Below, piece by piece: positions 49,623 to 59,250 of a stretch of DNA of 64,000 nucleotides (within the stretch, counting starts at the first letter, position 1; every line of letters begins with the position of its first letter). The position numbers and the translations under genes were made by a program. The DNA lies in NCBI RefSeq assembly GCF_000691145.1, contig NZ_ASJC01000011.1, positions 22,719-86,718 on the forward strand. The letters are read 5' to 3'. The DNA is from Bacillus altitudinis 41KF2b. GTDB taxonomy: Bacteria; Bacillota; Bacilli; Bacillales; Bacillaceae. Under the pieces are notes generated by a model. The model searched no databases. It was not told the DNA's origin and saw only the letters and a program-made list of their open reading frames with translations.

Positions 49623-50375
49623 TTATGCTTCTTCAGCCGCTGCTTCTTTTTGGATAAATCGTTTTGTTCGTTCATTCTTCGTTTCGTCAAATAGTTCGGT
49701 TGGCGTTCCCTGCTCAATGATATGACCATCTGCCATAAAAATCACATGATCTGCTACTTCTCTTGCAAACGCCATTTCATGTGTCACGATGATCATCGTT
49801 GTTTCTTGAATGGCAATGGATTTAATCACTTGAAGCACACCTGAAACAAGCTCTGGATCTAGTGCTGACGTTGGTTCATCCAGCAGAATCGCATGTGGAT
49901 CAACCGCTAAGGCTCGGGCAATCCCGATTCGCTGCTGCTGACCGCCGGATAGTGTGACCGGGTAGCTGTCAGCTTTTTGTTCTAGCCCTACTTGTTTCAA
50001 TAGCTTCATACCGATTTCATTTGCCTGTTGTTTTGTCATTTTTTTCGTCACAAGCAGTGACTCTGTAATGTTTTGCAGGGCTGTTTTGTTTTTGAATAAA
50101 TTATAGTTTTGAAACACCATAGCCGTTTGCTGGCGCAGGTGATGGGCTTCTTTACGTGTATATTTAGACGCATTCAGCTTCGCATCGCCAATTTCAATCG
50201 TACCTTCATCTGGCGTTTCTAATAGATTTAGACAGCGCAGCAATGTTGATTTACCGGAGCCAGAAGGTCCGATAATGGCCACAACCTGCCCTTTTTGCAC
50301 GTCAAGATTAATTCCGTCTAAGACGACAAGGTCGCCGAATGATTTTTTCAAATTGGTGAGCTTGATCATGTCCAC
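49623..50375 (-). CDS. yxeO: Polar amino-acid ABC transporter ATPase YxeO
   Basis: A 250-residue ABC ATPase of the amino-acid type. Walker A GPSGSGKSTLLR, Q-loop VFQNYNLF, signature [15 protein letters not shown], Walker [15 protein letters not shown] and switch His in VTHEMAF are all intact. It powers the YxeN/YxeM importer for sulphur compounds. It lies 6 bp after yxeN. Confidence 0.92.
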   Translation of the reverse strand: MDMIKLTNLKKSFGDLVVLDGINLDVQKGQVVAIIGPSGSGKSTLLRCLNLLETPDEGTIEIGDAKLNASKYTRKEAHHLRQQTAMVFQNYNLFKNKTALQNITESLLVTKKMTKQQANEIGMKLLKQVGLEQKADSYPVTLSGGQQQRIGIARALAVDPHAILLDEPTSALDPELVSGVLQVIKSIAIQETTMIIVTHEMAFAREVADHVIFMADGHIIEQGTPTELFDETKNERTKRFIQKEAAAEEA

Positions 50376-50381
50376 ACCTCC

Positions 50382-51056
50382 TTAATTCCGGTAAGGTTTG
50401 CTGATTTTTCGTTCAAATAGGTCTTGCAGGAAACTATAAATGATGGTGAGCACCCAATACACAATGCCAACCGCTAAATACGTTTCAAAGTACTTATAGT
50501 TGGCCGATGCAATCATTTTCCCTTGCGCAAACATTTCTGCCACCCCAATGGTAAAGGCAAGCGATGTTTCTTTTAAAAGACCAATAAAGGTATTCCCCGT
50601 CGCTGGAATGGCATTTCTGACGGCCTGCGGGAAAATAATTCTGACGTAAGACTGCCATCTTGTCATGCCGACAGATAAACAGGCCTCAAGCTGCCCTTCA
50701 TCCACTGAATTAAGAGCCGCTCTAAAAATTTCTGCTAAGTACGCTGAGTTTTTAATACTTAAACCGATAATGACCGCTGTTAGAGCATCCATTGAGGTCA
50801 TCGCAGGGAATAGCTGCGGAAGACCAAAATAAATGAGAAAGAGCTGAACCAAAGTTGGAACCGCTCTGAAAAAAGAAATATACAGCTTGGCAAATTGGTA
50901 TAAGACAGGTATCCGGTTTTTCGTTATAAGCGCGAATACCACACCAATGATAATGGCAAATACCATGGAGACAATCGCCATGAAGATCGTTATCGGCAAG
51001 TATTGAATCAAGGTTGGAAAAACCGTCACCATATACTGCCAATCAATGTGATTCAT
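50382..51056 (-). CDS. yxeN: ABC transporter permease YxeN
   Basis: A 224-residue permease of the His/Glu/Gln type, with five spans. The EAA loop reads LNSVDEGQLEACLSVGMTRW and IIFPQAVRNAIPATGNTFIG. It presumably works as a homodimer with YxeO and the lipoprotein YxeM. Genes spaced 24 bp from yxeM and 6 bp from yxeO. Confidence 0.92.
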   Translation of the reverse strand: MNHIDWQYMVTVFPTLIQYLPITIFMAIVSMVFAIIIGVVFALITKNRIPVLYQFAKLYISFFRAVPTLVQLFLIYFGLPQLFPAMTSMDALTAVIIGLSIKNSAYLAEIFRAALNSVDEGQLEACLSVGMTRWQSYVRIIFPQAVRNAIPATGNTFIGLLKETSLAFTIGVAEMFAQGKMIASANYKYFETYLAVGIVYWVLTIIYSFLQDLFERKISKPYRN

Positions 51057-51080
51057 GTCTGCTTTTCACCGCCGCTGTTG

Positions 51081-51875
51081 TTATTTTTTAATCGGCACTG
51101 TGACATCGTCTTTGAAATATTTCTCAGACAATTTCTTCAGTGTTCCGTCTTCTCTTAATTCTTTGATCGCTTTATTGAATTCTTCTCTTAGCTTGTCGTG
51201 CTTTTCATCTTTGGCAAATGGGTAGCCGACTTCTTCATATACGATTGGGTTGCCGACGATTTTGAGTGGAAGTCCTGTTTTTTCAATTTGAGCTAACAAG
51301 ACACTGCGTCCGTTGACGTAAGCATCTACACGGCCATTTGCAACTTCATTTAAGACACCGTCTTGTGTTTCATATGTTTTGATGTTGATTTTCTTGTCTG
51401 GGTCTTTGCTCTCTAGGTTTTTGGCATGGTTTGAGCCAAGAACAGCCGCCACCGTTTTTCCTTTTAAGTCGTCAAGTCCTTTAATGTCCTTGTTGTCCTT
51501 CTTGACAATGATTTGTGTTCCTGCGTATGCATACGTATCTGTAAAGTTGAACGTTTGTTTACGCTCATCTGTAATCGCAACTTGGTTTGATACGGTATCC
51601 AGCTTACCAGATGTCAGCTGGCCCATCAGTCCGCTGAATTCACTCAGCTGCCAGTCTAGTTTGTAGCCTAGCTTTTTCGCAATGGCTTCTGTGACCTCGA
51701 CATCAAATCCTACTAGTTTGCCGTTTTCTTTATAAGCAAATGGATAGCTTTGGCCTGTAGCGCCCACTTTAAGCACTTTCTCGTCTTTTCCTTCACTCTG
51801 ATTGCCCCCGCCGCATGCCGCTAACACCGCAAGCATTGCCGCAAATAAAACAACTAGCCACTTTTTGTTTTTCAT
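51081..51875 (-). CDS. yxeM: Solute-binding lipoprotein YxeM
   Basis: A 264-residue periplasmic-binding-protein type 2 lipoprotein. LFAAMLAVLAACGGG gives the lipobox. KVGATGQSYPFAYKENGKLV, GFDVEVTEAIAKKLGY and QVAITDERKQTFNFTDTYAY are typical of polar amino-acid (cystine-like) binders. It captures S-substituted cysteine compounds outside the membrane for the YxeN/YxeO importer, by analogy with the B. subtilis operon. Confidence 0.9.
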   Translation of the reverse strand: MKNKKWLVVLFAAMLAVLAACGGGNQSEGKDEKVLKVGATGQSYPFAYKENGKLVGFDVEVTEAIAKKLGYKLDWQLSEFSGLMGQLTSGKLDTVSNQVAITDERKQTFNFTDTYAYAGTQIIVKKDNKDIKGLDDLKGKTVAAVLGSNHAKNLESKDPDKKINIKTYETQDGVLNEVANGRVDAYVNGRSVLLAQIEKTGLPLKIVGNPIVYEEVGYPFAKDEKHDKLREEFNKAIKELREDGTLKKLSEKYFKDDVTVPIKK

Positions 51876-51897
51876 GTTCGTACACCCTTCTTTCCTC

Positions 51898-52401
51898 TTA
51901 TGGTTGTGTAATATCTGATCGTAATTGTTTTTTAAAATAAATGGTGATATGGCCTTTGCCTAGATCCTTTTCACCTGCTCTGACATAGCCTTTACGCTCA
52001 TACATGTCCATGAGCCACGGATGCTTATCAGCTGTACCGAGAGAGACATACGGTACCTTTAGTGTGTCCCTTAGCACTTCCGTTTCAACCCATTCAAGCA
52101 AGGCTGAGCCTGTGCCTTTTTTTGCCGCTGGTTCTGAAGCAAACCACCATATATGCGGAACGCCGAATGGTCCTGGCTGTTCTCCCCAAGGCATACGGAG
52201 TGATAAGGTGGAGAGAAGCTCTCCGTTTTCTTCCATTACATAGCAAAGGTTCTTTTGTACATTTTTCTGAACGAGGGCGATATCTGCATGTGCTGCTTGG
52301 AACTGGATGCCGAGCTCACGAATCGGCTCATAGGCTCTTGTTGTCAGTTCAAGCAGCGCTTCTATATCATCCTCAGTTGCCAGACGAAACGTATATCCCA
52401 A
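51898..52401 (-). CDS. yxeL: GNAT N-acetyltransferase YxeL
   Basis: A 167-residue GNAT-fold enzyme: FRLATEDDIEALLELTTRAY at the start and the acetyl-CoA loop in EPAAKKGTGSALLEWVETEV. In the yxe pathway it acetylates the amino group of S-(2-succino)cysteine, making it a substrate for the YxeK monooxygenase. The gene lies between the monooxygenase and transporter genes, 17-22 bp from each. Confidence 0.85.
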   Translation of the reverse strand: MGYTFRLATEDDIEALLELTTRAYEPIRELGIQFQAAHADIALVQKNVQKNLCYVMEENGELLSTLSLRMPWGEQPGPFGVPHIWWFASEPAAKKGTGSALLEWVETEVLRDTLKVPYVSLGTADKHPWLMDMYERKGYVRAGEKDLGKGHITIYFKKQLRSDITQP

Positions 52402-52418
52402 CGTTAGTCACCTCACCT

Positions 52419-53744
52419 TTATGTCGTGTAGCGATTTTTTGGCTGTTTTAATCCGAGATTTTCTCGTAAAGTTTGTCCTGTGTATTCTGTTTTGAACAGG
52501 CCTCTTTCCTGAAGGATCGGAACGACGCGATCTACGAAGGCATCAAGTCCTTCTGGCAATAATGGCGGCATCACGTTAAAACCGTCGGCTGCTTCCTCAA
52601 CGAGCCATGTCTCCATCACATCTGCTAGTTGCTCTGGTGTTCCAATGAAGATATGGTGCCCACGGGACCCTGCAACAGATTGGTAGAGCTGGCGAATGGT
52701 CAGGTTGTCCTTTCTCGCCATATTCATCACAAGGTCAAAGCGGCTTTTCACGGCATTTGACGCGCTTGGATCAATCTCTGGAAGCGGTCCGTCTAGTGGA
52801 TACTGCGAAAGATCAATACCCCCTAAGTAGTTTTGTAAAATGCTAAGGCCGATCTCTGGAACAATCAGCTCTTGTAATTCTTCATACTTCGCTTTTGCCT
52901 CTTCTACTGTCTCGGCAATAATTGGGAAGATGCCCGGCATGATGCTGACATCTTCTCTCGCTCGTCCAGCAGCCTCTACTTTCCCCTTCAAGCTTTGGTA
53001 AAATTCCTTCGCTTTGTCGAGATCGTTTTGTGCCGTGAAAATGAGCTCAGCCGTTTTAGCCGCAAGCTTTTGACCATCTTCAGAAGACCCTGCTTGAATG
53101 ATCACCGGCTGTCCTTGAGGGGTGCGTGATACGTTAAGCGGACCCCGTACGGAGAAAAATTCACCTTTGTGCTGCAGCTCATGAAGCTTACTAGACTCAA
53201 AGAATTCTCCTGTTTCTTGGTTTCTGATAAGTGCGTCCTCTTCCCAAGAATCCCACAGACCTTTGACGACATCGACGAATTCTTCAGCTCGCTCGTATCG
53301 TTTGTGGTGCGCTAAATGCTCTTCTCCGCTAAAATTTTTCGCTGTTTCTTCAATAGAAGATGTGACCACATTCCATGCTGCTCGTCCGCCTGATAAATGA
53401 TCGAGTGAGGCAAACTGTCTCGCAATATGGAACGGCTCACTGTATGTAGTTGATGCTGTTGCTGCTAAACCAATTGTTGAGGTAGACTCTGCAATCGAAG
53501 AAAGCAGGGTGAGCGGTTCAAATCTCGTTAATACATTTGGATGAGATGTATGATTAATTGATAAGCTGTCGGCTAAAAAGAGCAAATCCAGCTTCCCTTC
53601 CTCGGCCTTTTTCGCTAATTGTTTAAAGTAATCAAGATTCATGGCTGCGTCTGGTACTGCTTTCGGATGTCTCCAAGAGGCGACATGATGTCCAGTTCCT
53701 GCGATGAATACGCCTAGCTTGAGCTTCCGTTTCGGCTGTGACAC
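52419..53744 (-). CDS. yxeK: LLM-class flavin monooxygenase YxeK
   Basis: An NtaA/SnaA/DszA-type, FMNH2-dependent monooxygenase (441 aa). KLGVFIAGTGHHVASWRHP, LLFLADSLSINHTSHPN, GRAAWNVVTSSIEETAKNF and PVIIQAGSSEDGQKLAAKTA are conserved. In the S-(2-succino)cysteine pathway it cleaves the C-S bond of N-acetyl-2SC, giving N-acetylcysteine and oxaloacetate. The frame opens at 53780 with TTG, but GTG 53744 (MSQPKRKLKLG) follows AAAGGA and gives the normal family N-terminus. First gene of the seven-gene operon. Confidence 0.9.
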   Translation of the reverse strand: MSQPKRKLKLGVFIAGTGHHVASWRHPKAVPDAAMNLDYFKQLAKKAEEGKLDLLFLADSLSINHTSHPNVLTRFEPLTLLSSIAESTSTIGLAATASTTYSEPFHIARQFASLDHLSGGRAAWNVVTSSIEETAKNFSGEEHLAHHKRYERAEEFVDVVKGLWDSWEEDALIRNQETGEFFESSKLHELQHKGEFFSVRGPLNVSRTPQGQPVIIQAGSSEDGQKLAAKTAELIFTAQNDLDKAKEFYQSLKGKVEAAGRAREDVSIMPGIFPIIAETVEEAKAKYEELQELIVPEIGLSILQNYLGGIDLSQYPLDGPLPEIDPSASNAVKSRFDLVMNMARKDNLTIRQLYQSVAGSRGHHIFIGTPEQLADVMETWLVEEAADGFNVMPPLLPEGLDAFVDRVVPILQERGLFKTEYTGQTLRENLGLKQPKNRYTT

Positions 53745-53833
53745 TTGTTCTTCATCCTTTCTATATCTTCCTTGTATCAAGTGATTATTTTACAAGATAC
53801 ATTTTTCTGATTGAATTAATCGGTTTTATCCAT

Positions 53834-53893
53834 AAAAAAAGGGCAAATGTTGTGAAAAATGAAAAATAATTATTACTATATGCCCTTTTTACA
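53834..53893 (-). terminator. Possible terminator between yclG and yxeK
   Basis: On the minus strand AAAAAGGGCA and TGCCCTTTTTTT enclose a long (about 40-nt) AT-rich loop. The large loop makes it a weaker call; the interval also carries the yxeK promoter region. Confidence 0.45.
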
Positions 53894-53942
53894 TGATTGT
53901 CAACCGCCTTCTGAACCTCCAAAAAAAGGGATTTACAGGCGT

Positions 53943-55727
53943 TTACGGCGGATCAATTTCAATATTTCCGATGAGCCGGTCCGTGGAGTGCGTCATCAAT
54001 TGACTGCGCTCTAGTACGTTATGGGCAATCACCGAATGAGTGGAAGATACGGTGCGGACGGCAATCGCTTTTTGAGGAGAGAGATTAATGATGTTATTCC
54101 GTAGCACACGTGCTGAGACAACCTCATCAAGAAAAACGGCTGTCGGCTGTCCGATCGAATGATTTAAATAAAAGCGGTTATCTCCAATTTGGGGTGAGCC
54201 ATTTTTAATATACATCACCACATATAAGGACGTTTCTTCAAAGGAATTGTCTTTAATCTCTAAAGGAGCGGTCGTATTGCTGTAGACGGCATAGTTTTGA
54301 TAGTGCTTAAAACGATTCTGCCATATGAAAGCCTTTGCATCTCCTGTCACGCTGATCGTATACGAAGATGCGAGCTGTGAATGTCCTTCTTGAATAAAGT
54401 GATTGCCGTTGATCCCTGCTTCTCCCTCCTGCACCCATATCCCTCGGCTGAATTCCTTGAATTGATTATGCTGAATGAGAATATTCGTTCCTCTGACCAT
54501 CGCCGCATCAATGACAGAGTAGACGGTATTGTTTGAAAAGACAATGCTGTCTGATTGATAAATACGCAGCGATGTACTTCTAAGCCGTGTGTTTGTCCCT
54601 GACTCAATATGGTTTCCTTCTATTAAAATACGATTGGCCATATAGACAGACACAGCCGCATCTTCAAAAAGACTGATTTTATTACCTGTGATGTGCACGC
54701 TGTCTCCCCTCACATCAATCCCCTTTTCAAATCCTTCAATCATATTGCCAATAATGATCACATTGTTTTCCGATTGATCAAGCGGCACTCCTAAGCTCGT
54801 AATCCCTGCTTTTGTCACGCCCCCTCCCACTGCACGAATCAAATTATTCGCAATGATCATTTCAGTGGCGAAGCCATAGGAGATACTGCTGTCCGTTTGA
54901 TTGCCTTCAATGATCACACCATAGCCGTTGAAATTGTAGATAGAGCTGGCTGCGCCGCCTCTGACTATGTTGTTTCGAATTTGAATATTCAGCGGTTCCT
55001 CCAAGTTGGTCGCATTTTCCCCGTATCCTTCAATATCAATGCCCATTTTTGGCTCGACCCCGTTTATCCCTGCCCTTTCAAGCAAACAGTCTTCCACAAT
55101 GACACCATCACAGCCTGTAATAGACATATTGTTTCGCCTTGAGTCAGTGATGGTGCAGCCAGAAATATGAATAGACGAAGCAGGCGAGTACGATTCGATA
55201 TGGGTCAATAAACCGTGCGGACTGACAATGATGCCGTCTCCCGTACAATTGTTGATTTGAACACGATCGATATTCACATGGGAAGCACCTTCAATACACA
55301 CACCGAAGCCCCATTCATGTGTTTTTCTTTCTGGCGGGAGTGCCTTGTACACATGCTCATCACGGTCACCTTCAATCCGCCCGCCCCGAATGGTCACATG
55401 CTCTACCTCTCCAATATAAAAGGCTGCATATCCCCACGAATCATTTGGTTTCACTTTGATAACGGCATCTGATGCCATCTCAATACAAATATGACTTGGC
55501 ACTCGTATGCCGGCATGACGAAAAGGAAAAAATTGATCCCCCCTGTACACCGCATCTATTAGATACGTTCCACTCGGCAGCCAGACGTGGGAGTAGCCCT
55601 GTGCTTTTGTCCATTCCAGGCATTCGTTCAGTTTCGCTGTACAGTCCGTTTTCCCGTCAGCAATCACGCCAAAGTCTAATACATTGACAATGGGTTTCTT
55701 CAGATCAGATTCATTTACATCCCCCAA
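53943..55727 (-). CDS. yclG: Right-handed beta-helix (pectate-lyase-like) protein YclG
   Basis: A roughly 594-residue protein: a Pectate_lyase_3-like start (VNVLDFGVIADGKTDCTAKL, WLPSGTYLIDA) and then many short helix coils of the type IEGNQ, IIGNMIEGFEKGIDVRGDSV and ITGNKISLFEDAAVSVYMAN. No signal peptide. TTG 55727 after AAGGAGGGG is preferred to ATG 55751, which lies before the site. B. subtilis has the matching yclG next to the divergent yclF (dtpT), as here. A polysaccharide-binding or -cleaving role is suggested by the fold, but substrate and catalytic residues are not evident. Confidence 0.8.
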   Translation of the reverse strand: MGDVNESDLKKPIVNVLDFGVIADGKTDCTAKLNECLEWTKAQGYSHVWLPSGTYLIDAVYRGDQFFPFRHAGIRVPSHICIEMASDAVIKVKPNDSWGYAAFYIGEVEHVTIRGGRIEGDRDEHVYKALPPERKTHEWGFGVCIEGASHVNIDRVQINNCTGDGIIVSPHGLLTHIESYSPASSIHISGCTITDSRRNNMSITGCDGVIVEDCLLERAGINGVEPKMGIDIEGYGENATNLEEPLNIQIRNNIVRGGAASSIYNFNGYGVIIEGNQTDSSISYGFATEMIIANNLIRAVGGGVTKAGITSLGVPLDQSENNVIIIGNMIEGFEKGIDVRGDSVHITGNKISLFEDAAVSVYMANRILIEGNHIESGTNTRLRSTSLRIYQSDSIVFSNNTVYSVIDAAMVRGTNILIQHNQFKEFSRGIWVQEGEAGINGNHFIQEGHSQLASSYTISVTGDAKAFIWQNRFKHYQNYAVYSNTTAPLEIKDNSFEETSLYVVMYIKNGSPQIGDNRFYLNHSIGQPTAVFLDEVVSARVLRNNIINLSPQKAIAVRTVSSTHSVIAHNVLERSQLMTHSTDRLIGNIEIDPP

Positions 55728-55923
55728 TGAAAACCCCTCCTTTTTACACATGTCCTCTTGTCATCCTATGCATGTGGAAAAGGTTTGCTTGTACGATATT
55801 TCAAATTTTATATAAATTCTTCTGGAATAACTTTCCGATGATTTTCACTTGAGCGAATTTTTCATTTTTTTGAGTCTTTACGCCTATTGAACTAACATTT
55901 TCCTGTTTTAGAATAGTTTTATA

Positions 55924-55952
55924 TTGACACAAGAACTATACAAGAATATCAT
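55924..55952 (+). promoter_or_regulatory. dtpT promoter
   Basis: -35 TTGACA (55924-55929), 17-bp spacer, -10 TATCAT (55947-55952), about 32 bp before the start codon's ribosome site AAGAAAGGA. Confidence 0.75.
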
Positions 55953-55990
55953 TTTTCTCATATCTCTTTTTTTAAGAAAGGATCTATGCC

Positions 55991-57484
55991 ATGTCTACAA
56001 TTGACCACGATAAAATTGTTAAAAGTGTTCCTCAAAAAGGGTTTTTTGGACATCCTAAAGGACTTTACACACTGTTTTTCACTGAATTTTGGGAGCGTTT
56101 TTCTTATTATGGCATGCGTGCACTGCTTATTTATTATATGTACACAGAGGTGACAAAAGGCGGTCTTGGCTTCGACCAGACAACCGCTAATTCGATCATG
56201 TCTGTCTATGGTGCGCTTGTCTATATGTCAGGCATTATTGGCGGATGGCTTGCCGACCGAGTATTTGGTTCGTCCAGTACGGTCTTTTATGGCGGGGTAT
56301 TCATTATGCTTGGTCATGTCATTTTGGCACTACCTAGCGGAGCAACAGCGCTCTTTATTAGTATGGGGCTGATTATTATTGGGACAGGCCTCCTAAAGCC
56401 GAACGTATCAAACATAGTCGGCGACCTGTATACAAAAACAGACCCTCGCAGGGATTCGGGATTCAGTATTTTCTATATGGGGATCAATATGGGTGGTTTT
56501 ATCGCCCCATTAATTGTCGGAACACTCGGTCAAAAAGTGAATTTTCACCTTGGTTTCTCACTCGCTGCCGTTGGTATGCTTGTTGGACTGATTACGTTTG
56601 TCATCACGAAAAAGCCGAATCTTGGACTTGCCGGCACTTATGTCACAAATCCACTATCAGCTACTGAACGCAAGAACTTCAAAATTTTCGGTACATTGAT
56701 CGTGATTGTACTTGCTGTTTTTGCTGTCATCGGTATTCAAACAGGAGCGCTCACGATTAATCTATTCACTTGGTTTGTCAGTGTCCTTGGTGTGCTGATT
56801 CCAATTGTTTATTTTATTGTGATGTATTTTAGTAAAAAAACGAGTGCAGTGGAGCAGTCGAGGGTACTCGCTTATATTCCATTGTTCCTAGCTGCGGTGA
56901 TGTTCTGGGCCATTCAAGAACAAGGCTCAAATATTTTAGCGACATATGCAGATCAGCGAACAAACTTGAATTTCCTTGGCATGACATTAGCCTCTTCTTG
57001 GTTCCAATCATTGAACCCAATCTTTATTGTGCTCCTGTCACCAGTATTTGCTTGGTTATGGGTCAGACTCGGTAAGAAACAGCCGTCTACCCCGATTAAA
57101 TTCTCACTTGGCCTTCTGTTCGCAGGATTATCCTTTATCATCATGATCATTCCTGCCTACATGTCTGGACCACATACACTTGTAAGCCCACTATGGCTCG
57201 TTCTAAGCTTCTTCCTTGTCGTCATCGGAGAGCTTTGCTTATCACCAGTTGGGCTGTCAGCCACAACAAAACTGGCACCTGCTGCCTTCTCAGCGCAAAC
57301 GATGAGCCTTTGGTTCCTTTCAAATGCAATGGCACAGGCGATCAATGCACAAGTGGTCAAGCTGTTTGATAAAGTGCCAGAAACCGTCTATTTCGGGATC
57401 ATCGGCATGCTCGCCATCATTTTATGTGGTGTCATGCTTCTGCTTACACCGGTGATTAAGAAAGCGATGAAAGGCGTGCATTAA
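55991..57484 (+). CDS. dtpT: Proton-dependent di-/tripeptide transporter DtpT
   Basis: A 497-residue POT-family carrier with twelve to fourteen spans. The signature ExxERFxYY appears as FTEFWERFSYYGMRALLIYY, with SFxG-type YGALVYMSGIIGGWLADRVF and FYMGINMGGFIAPLIVG. It imports small peptides with protons. It corresponds to B. subtilis YclF. ATG follows AAGAAAGGATC. Monocistronic, with its own terminator and divergent yclG. Confidence 0.92.
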   Translation: MSTIDHDKIVKSVPQKGFFGHPKGLYTLFFTEFWERFSYYGMRALLIYYMYTEVTKGGLGFDQTTANSIMSVYGALVYMSGIIGGWLADRVFGSSSTVFYGGVFIMLGHVILALPSGATALFISMGLIIIGTGLLKPNVSNIVGDLYTKTDPRRDSGFSIFYMGINMGGFIAPLIVGTLGQKVNFHLGFSLAAVGMLVGLITFVITKKPNLGLAGTYVTNPLSATERKNFKIFGTLIVIVLAVFAVIGIQTGALTINLFTWFVSVLGVLIPIVYFIVMYFSKKTSAVEQSRVLAYIPLFLAAVMFWAIQEQGSNILATYADQRTNLNFLGMTLASSWFQSLNPIFIVLLSPVFAWLWVRLGKKQPSTPIKFSLGLLFAGLSFIIMIIPAYMSGPHTLVSPLWLVLSFFLVVIGELCLSPVGLSATTKLAPAAFSAQTMSLWFLSNAMAQAINAQVVKLFDKVPETVYFGIIGMLAIILCGVMLLLTPVIKKAMKGVH

Positions 57485-57486
57485 AT

Positions 57487-57525
57487 TGAAAAAGAAGCCT
57501 CCCAAATGGGAAGGCTTCTTTTTTT
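57487..57525. terminator. Bidirectional terminator
   Basis: AAAGAAGCCTcCC and GGaAGGCTTCTTT with A and T runs, between convergent dtpT and the permease gene. Confidence 0.85.
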
Positions 57526-57528
57526 GAA

Positions 57529-58962
57529 TTAAAACCGAATCTCATCATCTCCGTGGATTTGCAGCTGGAGCGGTTCACTTTTTACCTGATGTTTTTTCAC
57601 ATAGCGGTGATAGACAACATATCCAATGATCATGAGCGGTACGCCGACATACAGCCCAATCCGCTGCTCGGCATCAAAGGCAAGACTGATTAGCACAATC
57701 GAGTTCAGCGTGATCGCAATGATCGGCAGTACCGGATAAAGAGGGGTTTTAAATTTTAGGTTTTCCAGCTTTCCGCCTGCTTTCAAATATCTTCTGCGGA
57801 AAAGCAGCTGTGATAATGTAATCGTAATCCAGCCGGTTTGGGCGCTCATGCCTGCAATAGACACGATCCAAGCAAAAACGGTTTTCTCTGCAAAAAATCC
57901 TGATAATAACGAAATACCTGTAAACAGGAAAGTGAGCAGTAAGGCATTCATCGGGATGCCCCGCTGATTGACTCGTCTAAACGCCTTGCCTGCCATTCCT
58001 TCCTTCGACAAAGAGTACAGCATTCTCGTAGAGGCGTACAGGCCCGAGTTCGCCACAGATAATAAAGCAATGATAATGACAAAGTTCATGATATCTGCCG
58101 CATAAGGAATGCCCGTTCTCTCAAACACAGTGACAAATGGGCTTTGCAGCACACTCGCTTCTTTCCAAGGCACCATACCCGCTAAGACAAAAATAGATAA
58201 AACGAAAAAGACAAGTGTGCGCCAAACCGTCTGATGAATCGAGCGAGGCACGGTTTTCTCTGGATTTTCACTTTCTCCTGCCGCAATCCCTATCAGCTCC
58301 GTCCCTTGAAACGAAAAATTCACCGTGATCATCGTGACGACAACGGCCAGCAAGCCATTCGGAAACAGACCGTCACTCACAAAATGACTAAAGTAAGGAG
58401 CTGGTTCCCCGCTCGTCGTTTGAATAAAACCAAACATCGCCGCTCCGCCTACGCCAATAAATAGTAAGATGGCAACAATCTTAATGGTTGAAAAGAAAAA
58501 CTCCGACTCCCCGAACGCTTTCGCTGACCTGGCATTTAATAAGAACAAACACAGCCCAAATATGAGACACCAAATCCACACATCCACTTGTGGAAGCCAG
58601 CGTCTCATCAGCTGCCCTGCTGATAAAAATTCCAGCGCCACAGTGGCTGCCCAGCCAAGCCAATAAATCCAGCCAACAGCAAATCCTGCTGCAGGACTCA
58701 CAAATTTCGTCGCATACGTATGAAACGACCCCGACACAGGAAGCGCGACTGACAGCTCTCCAAGACACAGCATGGTTAAATACATAATCAATCCGCCCAC
58801 AATATAGGAAAGAACAGCTCCAACTGGCCCTGCTTGTCCAATCGTATAGCCTGTTCCAAGGAAAAAGCCTGTCCCAATGACACCGCCAAGAGAAATCATA
58901 AATAAATGGCGGGAGGTCATCGCCCTTTTCAATTGTTCGGGCTGATTTTGTCCAACATCCAC
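57529..58962 (-). CDS. Amino-acid permease, APC/AAT family
   Basis: A 477-residue, twelve-span carrier. MISLGGVIGTGFFLGTGYTI is the first-helix substrate loop, CLGELSVALPVSGSFHTYAT the helix 2-3 motif and FQGTELIGIAAGESENPEKT the helix 6-7 motif. It is closest in feel to basic-amino-acid or S-methylmethionine permeases (LysP/YbxG/RocC-like), but I cannot fix the substrate. Monocistronic. Confidence 0.85.
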   Translation of the reverse strand: MDVGQNQPEQLKRAMTSRHLFMISLGGVIGTGFFLGTGYTIGQAGPVGAVLSYIVGGLIMYLTMLCLGELSVALPVSGSFHTYATKFVSPAAGFAVGWIYWLGWAATVALEFLSAGQLMRRWLPQVDVWIWCLIFGLCLFLLNARSAKAFGESEFFFSTIKIVAILLFIGVGGAAMFGFIQTTSGEPAPYFSHFVSDGLFPNGLLAVVVTMITVNFSFQGTELIGIAAGESENPEKTVPRSIHQTVWRTLVFFVLSIFVLAGMVPWKEASVLQSPFVTVFERTGIPYAADIMNFVIIIALLSVANSGLYASTRMLYSLSKEGMAGKAFRRVNQRGIPMNALLLTFLFTGISLLSGFFAEKTVFAWIVSIAGMSAQTGWITITLSQLLFRRRYLKAGGKLENLKFKTPLYPVLPIIAITLNSIVLISLAFDAEQRIGLYVGVPLMIIGYVVYHRYVKKHQVKSEPLQLQIHGDDEIRF

Positions 58963-59179
58963 AATGATGCCCTCCTTCTTCTAAGATGTTCTGTTATCAA
59001 AACATGTCTCCATGTGATTATTCCATTTTTAAAACAACCTACTAATTATACATCTTTTATAATAAATATGCTTCCTTCTATCGTCACTGTAACAAAGTCT
59101 TTATTTTAGTAATGTTCGCACAACTATACGGTGATTCTGATCATTTGATAGGATGCCTTATATCCAAAAGAATTGCACG

Positions 59180-59218
59180 AAAAAACCAGCATGCAAACTT
59201 ACATGACACACTGGTTTC
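59180..59218 (-). terminator. Terminator of the dienelactone-hydrolase-like gene
   Basis: AAACCAG and CTGGTTT with a 21-nt loop; on the minus strand it is followed by TTTTC. Confidence 0.55.
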
Positions 59219-59250
59219 ATTTCCCTCTATTCGAGTCTCATTTCAAACAG

